A stretch of DNA of 64,000 nt from the NCBI RefSeq assembly GCF_019511375.1, contig NZ_JAEUAO010000001.1:868001-932000 (forward strand), read 5' to 3'. This document shows positions 8,422 to 17,193 of the stretch, piece after piece. How positions within the stretch are numbered: the first letter of the stretch is position 1; each line of letters begins with the position of its first letter. A program made the translations under genes and the position numbers. The notes under the pieces were generated by a model that saw nothing but the letters and a program-made list of their open reading frames with translations, had not been told where the DNA came from and ran no database searches. Origin of the DNA: Rhizobium herbae (GTDB lineage: Bacteria; Pseudomonadota; Alphaproteobacteria; Rhizobiales; Rhizobiaceae).

Positions 8422-9354
8422 GTGTTTGCCAAGGTCGAAACGTTGCAAAGCCCGAGCGGAGCCGCGCTCGCCTGGCGCCACTCACCGGCAATTGCACCAG
8501 AAAAAGGCGCGCTGATCGTCAGCCACGGGCTTGCCGAACATTCGGCCCGCTATGCTCGTTTGGCCGAATTCATGGCCGGGCACGGCTTTCACGTCTATGC
8601 GCACGACCATCGCGGCCATGGCGCAACCAAAGCCGGCGATGCGCCGCTTGGGCGCTATGCACACCGGCAGGGCGTCGACAAGGTCTTGACCGATGTCAGG
8701 GCCATGCGCGACATGGCGGCCGCCAATCATCCAGGCCTTCCGCTTATCCTATTCGGTCATTCCATGGGCGGACTGATCGCGCTCAATGCCGCAGAGACCT
8801 ATCCTGGCCTCTATGATGGCCTGGCGGTGTGGAATTCGAACTTCAATCCGGGTCTTGCCGGCCGCGCCGCGCAGGTCCTTCTCGGTTTCGAAAAGATGCT
8901 GAAGGGCTCGGATGTCCCAAGCGGCCTTCTGCCAAAACTGACCTTCGGCGCCTGGGGCCGGTCTATCCCCAACCACAGGACCGCGTTCGACTGGCTGTCG
9001 CACGATGCTGCGGAAGTGGCAAAGTATGTGGAGGACCCCCTCTGCGGTTTCGACGCCAGTGTCTCGTTGTGGATCGACCTCTTCGAACTTACATTCCGCG
9101 GCGCAACGCGGGAGCGGTTGCGACGGCTGCCTCAGAACCTGCCGATCCATCTTGTCGGCGGGGGCGAGGATCCGGCTACCAACGGTGCCCGGGAAATCAA
9201 GTGGCTGGCCAGGCGCATGGTATCCGTGGGCCTTCGGGACGTGACGACGGTGGTCTATCCAACGATGCGCCATGAAACGCTGAATGAAACGGGACGCGAC
9301 AGCGCCATGCGGGACTTTGCCGTCTGGTGCCTGAAAGTGGTGGGGCGGACATAA
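8422..9354 (+). CDS. Alpha/beta hydrolase, monoacylglycerol lipase/lysophospholipase type
   Basis: A 310-residue cytosolic hydrolase of the Hydrolase_4 (serine aminopeptidase S33) group. The oxyanion region VSHGLAEHSARY, the HDHRGHG segment and the nucleophile elbow GHSMGG (Ser114) are all present; a late His (MRHETLNE) completes the triad. The family hydrolyses monoglycerides or lysophospholipids. The start is GTG, 6 nt after GGGAGG. No operon partner is evident; the ThDP enzyme begins 146 bp downstream on the same strand. Confidence 0.85.
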   Translation: MFAKVETLQSPSGAALAWRHSPAIAPEKGALIVSHGLAEHSARYARLAEFMAGHGFHVYAHDHRGHGATKAGDAPLGRYAHRQGVDKVLTDVRAMRDMAAANHPGLPLILFGHSMGGLIALNAAETYPGLYDGLAVWNSNFNPGLAGRAAQVLLGFEKMLKGSDVPSGLLPKLTFGAWGRSIPNHRTAFDWLSHDAAEVAKYVEDPLCGFDASVSLWIDLFELTFRGATRERLRRLPQNLPIHLVGGGEDPATNGAREIKWLARRMVSVGLRDVTTVVYPTMRHETLNETGRDSAMRDFAVWCLKVVGRT

Positions 9355-9500
9355 CGACGGCGTGGATGACCGACATTGCGGCAAAATTTACAGTCAGCGC
9401 AATGTTCATCGCGTCCGGCCTGACCGGAGGATCGACGGTGCCGGTCCAGCACCGATCAAATTGGCAGAACGTGTTGTCACGAGCTCTGGGAGGAGCGGAT

Positions 9501-11147
9501 ATGAAGACAGGCGGGGAACTGATCGTCGAGGCGCTGAAGGCGAATGGCGTCAAGCGAATCTCCTGCGTTCCGGGCGAAAGCTATCTGGCGGTGCTCGATG
9601 CGCTTTACGATACCGACATAGACGTGGTGGTCTGCCGCCAGGAGGGCGGTGCGGCGATGATGGCGGATGCCTGGGGCCGTCTCACAGGCGAACCGGGCAT
9701 CTGCATGGTGACCCGCGGTCCGGGTGCGATGAATGCATCCGCGGGCTTGCATATCTCCCGTCAGGATTCGATCCCGATGATCCTGTTCATCGGTCAGGTG
9801 CAGCGCGACGCGCGCGAGCGCGAGGCCTTTCAGGAAGTCGAATATCGTCGGGCCTTCACCGAAATCGCCAAATGGGTTGGCGAGATCGATGATCCCGCAC
9901 GCATACCCGAATTCGTCACCCGCGCCTTCGCCATAGCAACCTCCGGCCGCCCCGGCCCGGTGGTACTGACCTTGCCGGAGGACGTGCTCACGCAGAAGAC
10001 CGAGGCGCCGGCCGCCAAACCCTATCAGCCTGTCGAAAGTCATCCCGGCAGCGGCCAGATCAAGGCGCTCGAAGGCTTGCTGGCCAAGGCCGAGCGCCCG
10101 ATCGCCATTCTCGGCGGTACGCGCTGGAGCGAACAGGCCATCCGGCAATTCCAGGAATTTGCGGAACGGTTCACGCTGCCGGTCGGCTGCTCCTTCCGCC
10201 GCCAGATGTTGTTTGACCATCTTCATCCGAACTATGCCGGCGATGTCGGCATCGGCATCAATCCGACACTCGCCAAGGAGATCCGAGAGGCGGACCTCGT
10301 GCTTTTGGTCGGTGGCCGCTTCTCCGAAATGCCATCGTCCGGCTATACGCTGCTTGACGTGCCCTACCCGCGCCAGACGCTGGTGCATGTCCATCCAGAC
10401 CCCGGCGAACTCGGCCGCGTCTATCGTCCCGACCTGGCGATTGCGGCGGCGCCGGTCGGCTTCACGGCCGCCTTGAACGACCTGAAGCCCGCCGCAGCGC
10501 CGTTATGGCACGATCGCACCACGGCCATGCATGAGGCTTACCTGGCCTGGTCCACACCACCGGAAACCGGCCCGGGCGATGTGCAGATGGGATCGATCAT
10601 GCAATACATCGAGACCAACACGGCCGAGGATGCAATCTTCGCCAACGGTGCCGGCAATTACGCGACCTGGCTGCATCGCTTCCACCGCTTCCGCCGCTTC
10701 AACACGCAGGCGGCGCCGACATCGGGCTCGATGGGCTACGGCCTGCCGGCCGCCGTCGCGGCAAAACATCTCTTTCCAGCGCGCGAAGTGATCTGCTTTG
10801 CCGGTGACGGCTGCTTCCTGATGCACGGACAGGAATTCGCAACCGCCGTCCGCTACAACCTGCCGATCATCACGCTGGTGATCAATAACGGCATCTACGG
10901 CACGATCCGCATGCATCAGGAGCGGGAATATCCCGGACGGGTGAGTGGAACCGATCTTACCAATCCCGATTTTGCAGCCTATGCCCGCGCATTTGGCGGA
11001 CATGGAGAGCGCGTGGAAAAGACGCAGGAATTTGCCGGCGCTTTCGAGCGCGCGCGCAGGAGCGGCAAGCCGTCGATCATCGAGATCAGGCTCGATCCGG
11101 AGGCGATCACGCCGACGCGGACATTGAGCCAGATCAGAAATGGCTAA
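9501..11147 (+). CDS. Thiamine-diphosphate-dependent enzyme, acetolactate synthase large-subunit-like
   Basis: A 548-residue three-domain ThDP enzyme. The catalytic Glu lies in CRQEGGAAMMADAWGR (Glu48). A central domain follows (GGTRWSEQ). The C-terminal cofactor motif starts GDGCFLMHGQEFATA and ends about 30 residues on in NN. It resembles IlvB but has no small regulatory subunit beside it, so biosynthetic acetolactate synthase is unlikely; a catabolic decarboxylase or lyase is equally possible. The frame is open about 170 bp further upstream, but GGGAGGAG sits 5 nt before the chosen ATG, which decides the start. Confidence 0.85.
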   Translation: MKTGGELIVEALKANGVKRISCVPGESYLAVLDALYDTDIDVVVCRQEGGAAMMADAWGRLTGEPGICMVTRGPGAMNASAGLHISRQDSIPMILFIGQVQRDAREREAFQEVEYRRAFTEIAKWVGEIDDPARIPEFVTRAFAIATSGRPGPVVLTLPEDVLTQKTEAPAAKPYQPVESHPGSGQIKALEGLLAKAERPIAILGGTRWSEQAIRQFQEFAERFTLPVGCSFRRQMLFDHLHPNYAGDVGIGINPTLAKEIREADLVLLVGGRFSEMPSSGYTLLDVPYPRQTLVHVHPDPGELGRVYRPDLAIAAAPVGFTAALNDLKPAAAPLWHDRTTAMHEAYLAWSTPPETGPGDVQMGSIMQYIETNTAEDAIFANGAGNYATWLHRFHRFRRFNTQAAPTSGSMGYGLPAAVAAKHLFPAREVICFAGDGCFLMHGQEFATAVRYNLPIITLVINNGIYGTIRMHQEREYPGRVSGTDLTNPDFAAYARAFGGHGERVEKTQEFAGAFERARRSGKPSIIEIRLDPEAITPTRTLSQIRNG

Positions 11148-11202
11148 CTGACAGGCGCAAACGGCGCGCGATCGAGAGACGTGTGCCGTTCACAAGACTT
11201 CG

Positions 11203-11541
11203 TCAGCCGCGAATGTGCTGGGTCTGCTGATACACATTGGTCGAGCGGGCACCGGAGCGGCAATAGCCGAGCATCGGCCTTTCGAACGTATCCAGCGCAT
11301 CGACCATCTCGCGCACGGCATCTGCCGTCACGCCCATCGGGCCGACCGGAATATGGGTGATGTCGAGGCCAAGTTCCTTGGCGCGGGCGGCGATGGTTTC
11401 GAACTGCGGCTGGTCCGGCTGCTCGAAGTCCGGGCGGTGGCAGACAATCGACTTGAACCCCATCGCCTTGATCGTATCGAGGTCTTCGACGGAAATCTGT
11501 CCGGTGACCGAATACTCATCGTTGATCTGGCGAATGTCCAT
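11203..11541 (-). CDS. TIGR01244-family (DUF442) sulfurtransferase/phosphatase-like protein
   Basis: A 112-residue protein with the phosphatase-like loop CRSGARS (Cys94) near its C-terminus, as in tyrosine phosphatases and the DUF442 domain of Blh-type sulfide-detoxification proteins. HIPVGPMGVT and FERPMLGYC are typical of the family. The chosen start follows AGGAAGG by 6 nt; an upstream in-frame Met would add 26 unsupported residues. It is probably co-transcribed with the epimerase-like gene upstream (74 bp gap). The substrate is unknown. Confidence 0.85.
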   Translation of the reverse strand: MDIRQINDEYSVTGQISVEDLDTIKAMGFKSIVCHRPDFEQPDQPQFETIAARAKELGLDITHIPVGPMGVTADAVREMVDALDTFERPMLGYCRSGARSTNVYQQTQHIRG

Positions 11542-11615
11542 GGGAAACCTTCCTGAAAATGGCGTCCGGACTGATGTAAGACCGCCAGCCTGAGGCGTCA
11601 ATCGGAAAGCCGGTT

Positions 11616-12470
11616 TCACCGGATCTGGAACGCCAGTGCATAATCCACCGTTTCTCCCGGCGCGAGCATCGGCATTTCACCCGCAGCAGCAAGATCGGTC
11701 CGTTTGGCAATCCGGTGGGACGCGGGCTCGATGCTGATGACGTCGGCCGGCCCGCGCTGGCATCGCCACATCTGCAGGAACGGCAGGGTTGCGGTCGAAA
11801 ACCTCACGATGACCGAGCGGCCGGACAAGGCGTCGAGCGGACCGAGGCTCACCTGCGCCCAGCCGTCATTCGCACTCTTCGCCGCCGGCAGACAGAAATG
11901 CGCGCTATCGCCCTCGCCAAACCGCCATGGTTGCTGCTCGTCGCCGAACATTGTCCCGCCAATACGCGTGTCCTCGCCAAGCATCGAGCCGCTTATGTTC
12001 ATGTGGTACATCAGCATCGGAGCGAACGGTTTGGCACCCGTGTTGGTTACACGGTCCGAAAGCAAGACTTCTGCTTCGTCCGGGCTGATTGCCCAGCGTC
12101 GTGTCACCAGCGCCGTTGCGCCGTTGGCGAGCAGAACTTCGGTTTCGGCAAAACATCCCGGCGGCTCGCCCGGGGCCGGCATTTGCGTGCGCCGCACGGG
12201 CGTGCCGCAAAGCGAACCGTGCAAAGGAAACCTACGCCCGTCATCGAAACCCTCGACCGGTTCCGGATGGCGGATATGATCTGGACCGCAGGTAAAGAAG
12301 AAGCCCTGCAGCGCCTGATCGATGCGCCGGTCACCATCCGAGGGAATAGCGGCACCCGGAGAAATATCGACGCCATTGACGACAAACGCGCCGATATCCA
12401 GCGCCGATTGGCGGTCGAGCAGGATCTGGAATTCACTTTCCTGATCCCTACCGGATATCGTGATCGGCAT
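11616..12470 (-). CDS. Aldose 1-epimerase-like protein (DUF4432 family)
   Basis: A 284-residue all-beta protein of the galactose-mutarotase-like fold. The segment FPLHGSL and the later MYHMNISGSML hold the two conserved His positions expected of the fold, and SIEPASHRIAK lies near the C-terminus. DUF4432 proteins are predicted sugar-binding epimerases, mostly unstudied. No carbohydrate operon surrounds it. Confidence 0.75.
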   Translation of the reverse strand: MPITISGRDQESEFQILLDRQSALDIGAFVVNGVDISPGAAIPSDGDRRIDQALQGFFFTCGPDHIRHPEPVEGFDDGRRFPLHGSLCGTPVRRTQMPAPGEPPGCFAETEVLLANGATALVTRRWAISPDEAEVLLSDRVTNTGAKPFAPMLMYHMNISGSMLGEDTRIGGTMFGDEQQPWRFGEGDSAHFCLPAAKSANDGWAQVSLGPLDALSGRSVIVRFSTATLPFLQMWRCQRGPADVISIEPASHRIAKRTDLAAAGEMPMLAPGETVDYALAFQIR

Positions 12471-12685
12471 TGAACGTTTTCCAAGTGCGTGATTCGGCGA
12501 GAACCGCCGGCAATCCGGTCCCGCGAATCTACCGCAAAGACAGCAGCAAATCTTCTGCTTGAAACGGCCAACCCACCGAATTAAATGGATTTTAGGGAAC
12601 TGTTCATGATGAATTCAGTTATTTCATATTACCGTCCCATTTGATTTGTAGGCCCGACCACAACCGCCAGACTATAGGTTTCATC

Positions 12686-14038
12686 GTGACGCTTGTTTCC
12701 CGAACCGGAATTGCCCTTCTCGCTGCCGCAAGCATGCTCGCCCTTGCCACTACGGCAAAGGCGCAGGACAGCTTCGGCCGTTTGCCGGCCAATGCGGTTC
12801 TCGTCACGCCGGAGGGCGAAATTCTCGATTATCTGCCCGGAGGCGACGTGCAGATGATGCGCGACCGGCGTGGCCGTACCATCCTGGTGGATTCCTGGGG
12901 CAATATCGTGGCGACTGTGATGGGCAGCGGCCGGCAACTCAACGAAATCCGCCGCCGCGACACCTACGCCAACCAGGGCTTTGGTTTTTCCGAGCAGGAA
13001 TATCCCGAACAGTGGTTTTCCGAGCCGGGCGACGTGACCGCTTCCATACCCGACTATCGCGATGTAACGCCGCCGAGCGTCGAGCGTCAGGCACTGCCGA
13101 ACGAGTATCCGGCGCCTCTGGACGAGAACGATATGGAAGCCCTGCCGCAGGAAGAACGCCAGACCCTGCCTCCGGCCGCGCGGATCACGAAGAAATCCAG
13201 CGCCGAAATCACGGCCCTGCAGGTGTTTCTCGACCGCGAAGGATTTTCGCCGGGCGTGATCGACGGCAAGAGCGGCTCGAACGTCACCAAGGCGATCGAG
13301 GCATGGCAGCAGGCGACGGGCGAAACGCTGGACCCGAACAACACCGACGACATCATGGAACGGCTACGCTTCTCCGGCGGGCTGCCGATCACGACCTATA
13401 CGATCACGGCTGCGGATGCCGCCGGCCCGTATGTCGCCGCCATACCGGAAGACTATGCGCACAAGGCCGCCCTGCCGCATCTGTCGTTCACCTCGACGGC
13501 GGAAATGCTCGGCGAAAAGTTCCACATGGACGAGGCCTATCTGCGGGAGTTGAACCCCGGCGTCGATTTCACGATTCCCGGCACTATCATCAAGGTGATC
13601 AACCCCGGGGAAATGAAGAAGGGCAAGGTTACCCGCATCGTGGCCGACAAATACCGCAAGCAGGTCTTTGCCTATGACGAGGCCGGCACACTGATTGCCG
13701 CCTATCCGGCGACGATCGGTTCGTCCGACACCCCATCTCCCTCGGGCACCGTGCAGGTCGATCGCATCGCATTCGATCCCGGCTATACCTACAATCCGAA
13801 GATCAACTTCAAGCAGGGTGAGAATGACAAGGTGCTGACCCTGCAGCCCGGCCCGAACGGCCCGGTCGGCACGGTCTGGATCGCCCTGTCGAAGCCGACC
13901 TATGGCATTCACGGAACGCCGGAACCCTCGAAGATCGGCAAGACCCAAAGCCATGGCTGCGTACGCCTGACCAATTGGGATGCGACAGAGCTCGCCAAGA
14001 TGGTCAGCGTCGGGACCACCGTCGAATTCCTCGATTAA
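12686..14038 (+). CDS. Exported L,D-transpeptidase (YkuD) with peptidoglycan-binding domain
   Basis: A 450-residue periplasmic enzyme. It has a Sec signal peptide (to about AKAQ, residue 27), a Pro/acid-rich linker, a PG_binding_1 repeat (LQVFLDREGFSPGVIDGK), a LysM-like/lid segment and a C-terminal YkuD domain. The catalytic motif is HGTPEPSKIG followed by SHGCVRL (Cys near 424). Such enzymes make 3-3 peptide cross-links or attach proteins to peptidoglycan, which is important in Rhizobiales polar growth. Start: GTG at 12686, which places the signal peptide at the N-terminus; upstream in-frame TTG adds 15 polar residues. The ribosome site is weak. Confidence 0.9.
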   Translation: MTLVSRTGIALLAAASMLALATTAKAQDSFGRLPANAVLVTPEGEILDYLPGGDVQMMRDRRGRTILVDSWGNIVATVMGSGRQLNEIRRRDTYANQGFGFSEQEYPEQWFSEPGDVTASIPDYRDVTPPSVERQALPNEYPAPLDENDMEALPQEERQTLPPAARITKKSSAEITALQVFLDREGFSPGVIDGKSGSNVTKAIEAWQQATGETLDPNNTDDIMERLRFSGGLPITTYTITAADAAGPYVAAIPEDYAHKAALPHLSFTSTAEMLGEKFHMDEAYLRELNPGVDFTIPGTIIKVINPGEMKKGKVTRIVADKYRKQVFAYDEAGTLIAAYPATIGSSDTPSPSGTVQVDRIAFDPGYTYNPKINFKQGENDKVLTLQPGPNGPVGTVWIALSKPTYGIHGTPEPSKIGKTQSHGCVRLTNWDATELAKMVSVGTTVEFLD

Positions 14039-14387
14039 AAAAATCCGCGTCCTCCTCCAATTGGGGGAGTAAAGGGGCTCAAAACCTGTTAGAAATAAGG
14101 GGTATCTGGGCGCCGGGGTCATCCAATAGCGCGCCGACGGTTTTCAGCACGAAACCATTCACCGAGGGCTGCGCGTCACTCGGCCAGAGAGATATTGGGC
14201 ACACTTTTGGGAGATGGAATAGGGGGTCGCGGTGCGTAGCTTGGAGCACCGCGGCCCCAACCGTTTGAGCGGTTTCGGCATCCCCGCGCTTCATGACCTC
14301 ATCATGTTTCATCATTAAAAAACATTGCAGCAATGCTCTATCTGTCGGAAGAAAGTAAGTTCAATTTCGACAGACGAGGATGCCGCG
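14039..14387. other. Intergenic region with a strong stem-loop and no supported gene
   Basis: About 350 bp between the transpeptidase and the oxidoreductase. A near-palindrome lies just after the transpeptidase stop codon (around 14053-14070) but lacks a T-run. A long hairpin lies at 14223-14258. The only ORF is an 84-codon minus-strand frame with no ribosome site and atypical composition, so it is not called. Confidence 0.5.
14223..14258. other. 13-bp stem-loop in intergenic region
   Basis: GGGGTCGCGGTGC pairs with GCACCGCGGCCCC (one G-U wobble) around a 10-nt loop. There is no T-tract on either side, so it is not an ordinary terminator. Function unknown. Confidence 0.45.
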
Positions 14388-15677
14388 ATGGCCGCCGAAC
14401 GCTCCCTTCCCAACCTTTGGCATGCCACGGCGCCTGCGGCTCCCGAGACCCGACCGCTGGCAAGCGACATCACCGTCGATGTCGCGGTGATCGGCGGCGG
14501 TTTCACCGGTCTTTCGGCAGCCCTCCATCTGACCGAAAAGGGCGTGAAAGTCGCCCTTGCCGAGGCAAAGATGATCGGCTTCGGCGGTTCGGGACGCAAT
14601 GTCGGTCTCGTCAATGCCGGCATGTGGACGAAACCCGACGATCTCATTGCGACGCTTGGCGCCGAAGCCGGTACCCGTCTGCTCACCGAACTCGCCGACG
14701 GGCCGTCCGTCGTCTACGACCTGATCGCCAAGCACGAGATCCAATGTGAGGCGGTGCGCAGCGGCACGCTGCATATGGCCGTCGGCGCCGAAGGCCTGGC
14801 CGAACTCAGGGATCGGGAGACGCAGTGGAGCAAATTCGGGGCGCCCGTCGAGGTGCTGTCCGCCGAGCGCGCCAGGACGCTGACGGGTGCGGAAGGATTC
14901 GCCGGCGCCCTGCTCGACCGGCGGGCCGGCACGATCCAGCCGCTCGCCTATGCCCGCGGCCTTGCCCGCGCCGCACTCGCCGCCGGTGCCGAAATCTATA
15001 CCGATACACCGCTGCTCGCCGCGGAGCGCAAGGGGGACATCTGGAAGTTGACGATGCCGGGCGGCACGATCACGGCGAAAAGCGTGATCCTTGCCACCAA
15101 TGCCTATGGCAAGCTTATCGAGCGCACACCCTGGACCGCCCATACGGAAGAACTGACAATCCTGCCCTATTTCCAGTTCGCAACCGAGCCGCTCAGCGAC
15201 AATATTGCCCGCGGCATCCTGCCGGAGCGCCAGGGCTGCTGGGACACCGGCCTTGTGATGACGTCGTTCCGCATGGACCAGCAGAACCGGCTGATCTTCG
15301 GCAGCATCGGCCGATTGGACGCGCTGGCGAAAGGTACGCACCGCGCCTTCGTCAAACGCTCGCTGCGCAAGCTCTTCCCGATGATCGGCGATCTCCGGCT
15401 GGAATACTGGTGGGATGGCCGCATCGGCATGACCACCAACCACCTGCCGCAGATGCATGTGATGGCGCCGAACGTGTTTTCGATCAGCGGCTATAACGGC
15501 CGCGGCATCGCCCCAGGCACGGTCTTCGGCCGGGCGCTTGCCAATCACGTCACCGGCGAGCCGAAGGCGCTGCCGCTGGCCGAAAAGCCGGTGACACCCG
15601 ATCCGTGGCGCAACCTCAAGTCGGCATTCTACCACGCCGGCGCCCAGGCCAAGCACTTCGTCGACCGTCGTTTCTGA
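14388..15677 (+). CDS. FAD-dependent amine/D-amino-acid oxidoreductase (DadA/PuuB-like)
   Basis: A 429-residue flavoprotein. The dinucleotide-binding motif IGGGFTGLSAALHL is at 35-48, followed by GSGRNVGLVN, typical of the DAO family. The C-terminal SGYNGRGIAPGTVFGR closes the FAD site. Its nearest functional class is gamma-glutamylputrescine oxidase or a related amine oxidase. That would fit the glutamine-synthetase-like ligase and aldehyde dehydrogenase about 5 kb downstream, but the genes are not contiguous. The start ATG lies 7 nt after an AGGA-type site; an upstream Met would add a polar 21-residue extension. Confidence 0.8.
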   Translation: MAAERSLPNLWHATAPAAPETRPLASDITVDVAVIGGGFTGLSAALHLTEKGVKVALAEAKMIGFGGSGRNVGLVNAGMWTKPDDLIATLGAEAGTRLLTELADGPSVVYDLIAKHEIQCEAVRSGTLHMAVGAEGLAELRDRETQWSKFGAPVEVLSAERARTLTGAEGFAGALLDRRAGTIQPLAYARGLARAALAAGAEIYTDTPLLAAERKGDIWKLTMPGGTITAKSVILATNAYGKLIERTPWTAHTEELTILPYFQFATEPLSDNIARGILPERQGCWDTGLVMTSFRMDQQNRLIFGSIGRLDALAKGTHRAFVKRSLRKLFPMIGDLRLEYWWDGRIGMTTNHLPQMHVMAPNVFSISGYNGRGIAPGTVFGRALANHVTGEPKALPLAEKPVTPDPWRNLKSAFYHAGAQAKHFVDRRF

Positions 15678-15779
15678 TCGGAACATCCGGCAAATCGAAC
15701 GCCGTTATTCGTCCTTTCCAACCGAATGGAACCTTTCGCCGTTTGTCCTGTTGAGGAAGAGGATTGAAAGGAGCCAGAT

Positions 15780-15983
15780 ATGGAACAGAAGACACCCAAA
15801 CCAGGCCCTGCAGGAACAACCGAACAGTCGCCTCGGTGGGAAGGGCCTGAAGAGACCCGGCCGCGCGGCTATCTGCCCGCAAAGGACGATCCCGCGAAGG
15901 CGCGCGATGCGCGTGGCGAGAACCTGAACGATCCCGACCGTAACAAGGCGACGGACGTCGGCAAGACAAAGGGAGATCGCTGA
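15780..15983 (+). CDS. Small hydrophilic protein, unknown function
   Basis: 67 residues, rich in Pro, Lys, Asp and Gly, with no Cys, no hydrophobic core and probably disordered. It has a good ribosome site (AAAGGAG) 8 nt before ATG. Its stop codon overlaps the ATG of the next small gene (TGATG), so the pair is translationally coupled. Composition resembles general stress-associated hydrophilic proteins, but no family was recognised. Confidence 0.75.
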   Translation: MEQKTPKPGPAGTTEQSPRWEGPEETRPRGYLPAKDDPAKARDARGENLNDPDRNKATDVGKTKGDR

Positions 15984-16231
15984 TGGTCGCCCGGGACAAT
16001 CCGTCGCGTTCCGGCGGGAAAAGCGTTATTCGCAAGGATGCAGAAGGTCAGTTCGCCAAGCCGAAGAGGCGCAGCGACAACAATGGCGTTAGTAGCGCAA
16101 AGCCTCGTGTCATCACCGGATCGGACGATGCGACCGCCCATAAAAACCCGCCCGGCCAGAAAAAGCCAGGCAAGGAATGGGATCTGAACTATGATGAGCG
16201 CGAGATGAACGAGGGCGATTTTCGCGGCTGA
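15983..16231 (+). CDS. Small basic hydrophilic protein, unknown function
   Basis: 82 residues, Lys/Arg/Asn-rich at the N-terminus and acidic at the C-terminus (NYDEREMNEGDFRG). It lacks membrane segments. It is coupled to the preceding gene by a one-base stop/start overlap and followed 32 bp later by an intrinsic terminator, so the two form a complete bicistron. The family was not recognised. Confidence 0.75.
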   Translation: MVARDNPSRSGGKSVIRKDAEGQFAKPKRRSDNNGVSSAKPRVITGSDDATAHKNPPGQKKPGKEWDLNYDEREMNEGDFRG

Positions 16232-16263
16232 AATACGTCATCGCAGCTTTCCGCAACAAGACG

Positions 16264-16291
16264 AACCGCGCAGATCGATCCGCGCGGTTTT
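16264..16291 (+). terminator. Rho-independent terminator of the small-protein bicistron
   Basis: AACCGCGC and GCGCGGTT form an 8-bp stem with a 10-nt loop, then TTTT overlapping the stem end. It lies between the bicistron and the convergent parA-like gene. Confidence 0.8.
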
Positions 16292-16303
16292 GAGCTTAGG
16301 CAA

Positions 16304-16996
16304 TCACGCAGCCCGGCGTGCCGGGCTGGCCAGTCGCAGCGGAACCAGCTTGCGCACTTCGTCGCCGAAGGCTCGGGCATTTTCGCAGGCCTTGTCGAGG
16401 TTGCTGACCCGGCCCGGGTCCATCATTTGCAGAGTACCCCCGCAGTCGAAGACATCGCAGAACGCGGCGCGCTCGATGATTGGCGTATCGAGGACCGGCA
16501 CGGACCGCTCTGCCAGCAACTGCTTGACGACCTGGAGCGCCCGTGTGGTCACCAGCGAATTGACGCGGGTCAACACGACGGAATGGTTGATCCGGATGCC
16601 TGCCCTTTCCTGCAGATGACAGAGCAACTCAAGCACCTGGGCGCCTCCCTTGGCATCCATGGCACAGCCCTGGATCGGGATCATCACATGATCGGAAAGC
16701 CCGATCGCGGTAGCCATCAGGGTGTTGCGGGCGCCGGCGAGATCGATGACGAAATAGTCGGTCGTGGCCCGGTTTTCGCGAATATGCGTCTGCAGCGATG
16801 CTATCGTCACATTCGAAATGACGTCGATATTGGCGACTTTTCCCGAAATCTCATGCCAGTGGGAGATCCAGTGCTGCGGATCGGCGTCGAGAATGGTGAC
16901 GCGCGCGCCATGGCGCGCGAGTTCCGTCGCGAGGATAAGCGCGGCAGTCGTCTTGCCCGCGCCGCCCTTGGTGTTTGCAAATGTAATGACTGGCAT
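16304..16996 (-). CDS. Orphan ParA/MinD-family ATPase (copy 1)
   Basis: A 230-residue cytosolic ATPase with a deviant Walker A, NTKGGAGKTT, close to the N-terminus, and LDADPQHWISHW as the switch region. FVIDLAGARN follows. No N-terminal helix-turn-helix is present, so it is a short ParA type. The chosen ATG gives the usual family start, MPVITFANTKGG; a 27-residue upstream extension lacks support. No parB-like gene is near. It is a clear paralogue of the next gene upstream (both carry LDTPIIER and IPIQGCAMDA/IPVQGCAMDA). It may position a protein cargo rather than DNA; the cargo is unknown. Confidence 0.88.
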   Translation of the reverse strand: MPVITFANTKGGAGKTTAALILATELARHGARVTILDADPQHWISHWHEISGKVANIDVISNVTIASLQTHIRENRATTDYFVIDLAGARNTLMATAIGLSDHVMIPIQGCAMDAKGGAQVLELLCHLQERAGIRINHSVVLTRVNSLVTTRALQVVKQLLAERSVPVLDTPIIERAAFCDVFDCGGTLQMMDPGRVSNLDKACENARAFGDEVRKLVPLRLASPARRAA

Positions 16997-17193
16997 TGCT
17001 GTTCCTGTCTGAAAAGCGTCCGAGCCCCGGCATGGCTCTCCGAAAAGCGCAAAATCCATCGCGCTCCGGTTAATCAAACCTTTCAGATGGTGGTTAAGAA
17101 AATCTAAATACGCCCCTCATTAGAATTTACATGGCGGCCCATAGCGGTATCGAAGCGGCTCACCACGCAACAAATCGTCGCGATGTTGAGCCG

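Noticed and set aside
9501..11147. Biosynthetic acetolactate synthase (ilvB)
   Set aside because: There is no ilvH-type small subunit or branched-chain gene nearby, so only a general ThDP enzyme call is justified.
14079..14333. 84-codon minus-strand ORF in the intergenic region
   Set aside because: No ribosome site, no recognisable motif, and it runs across a strong GC-rich hairpin.
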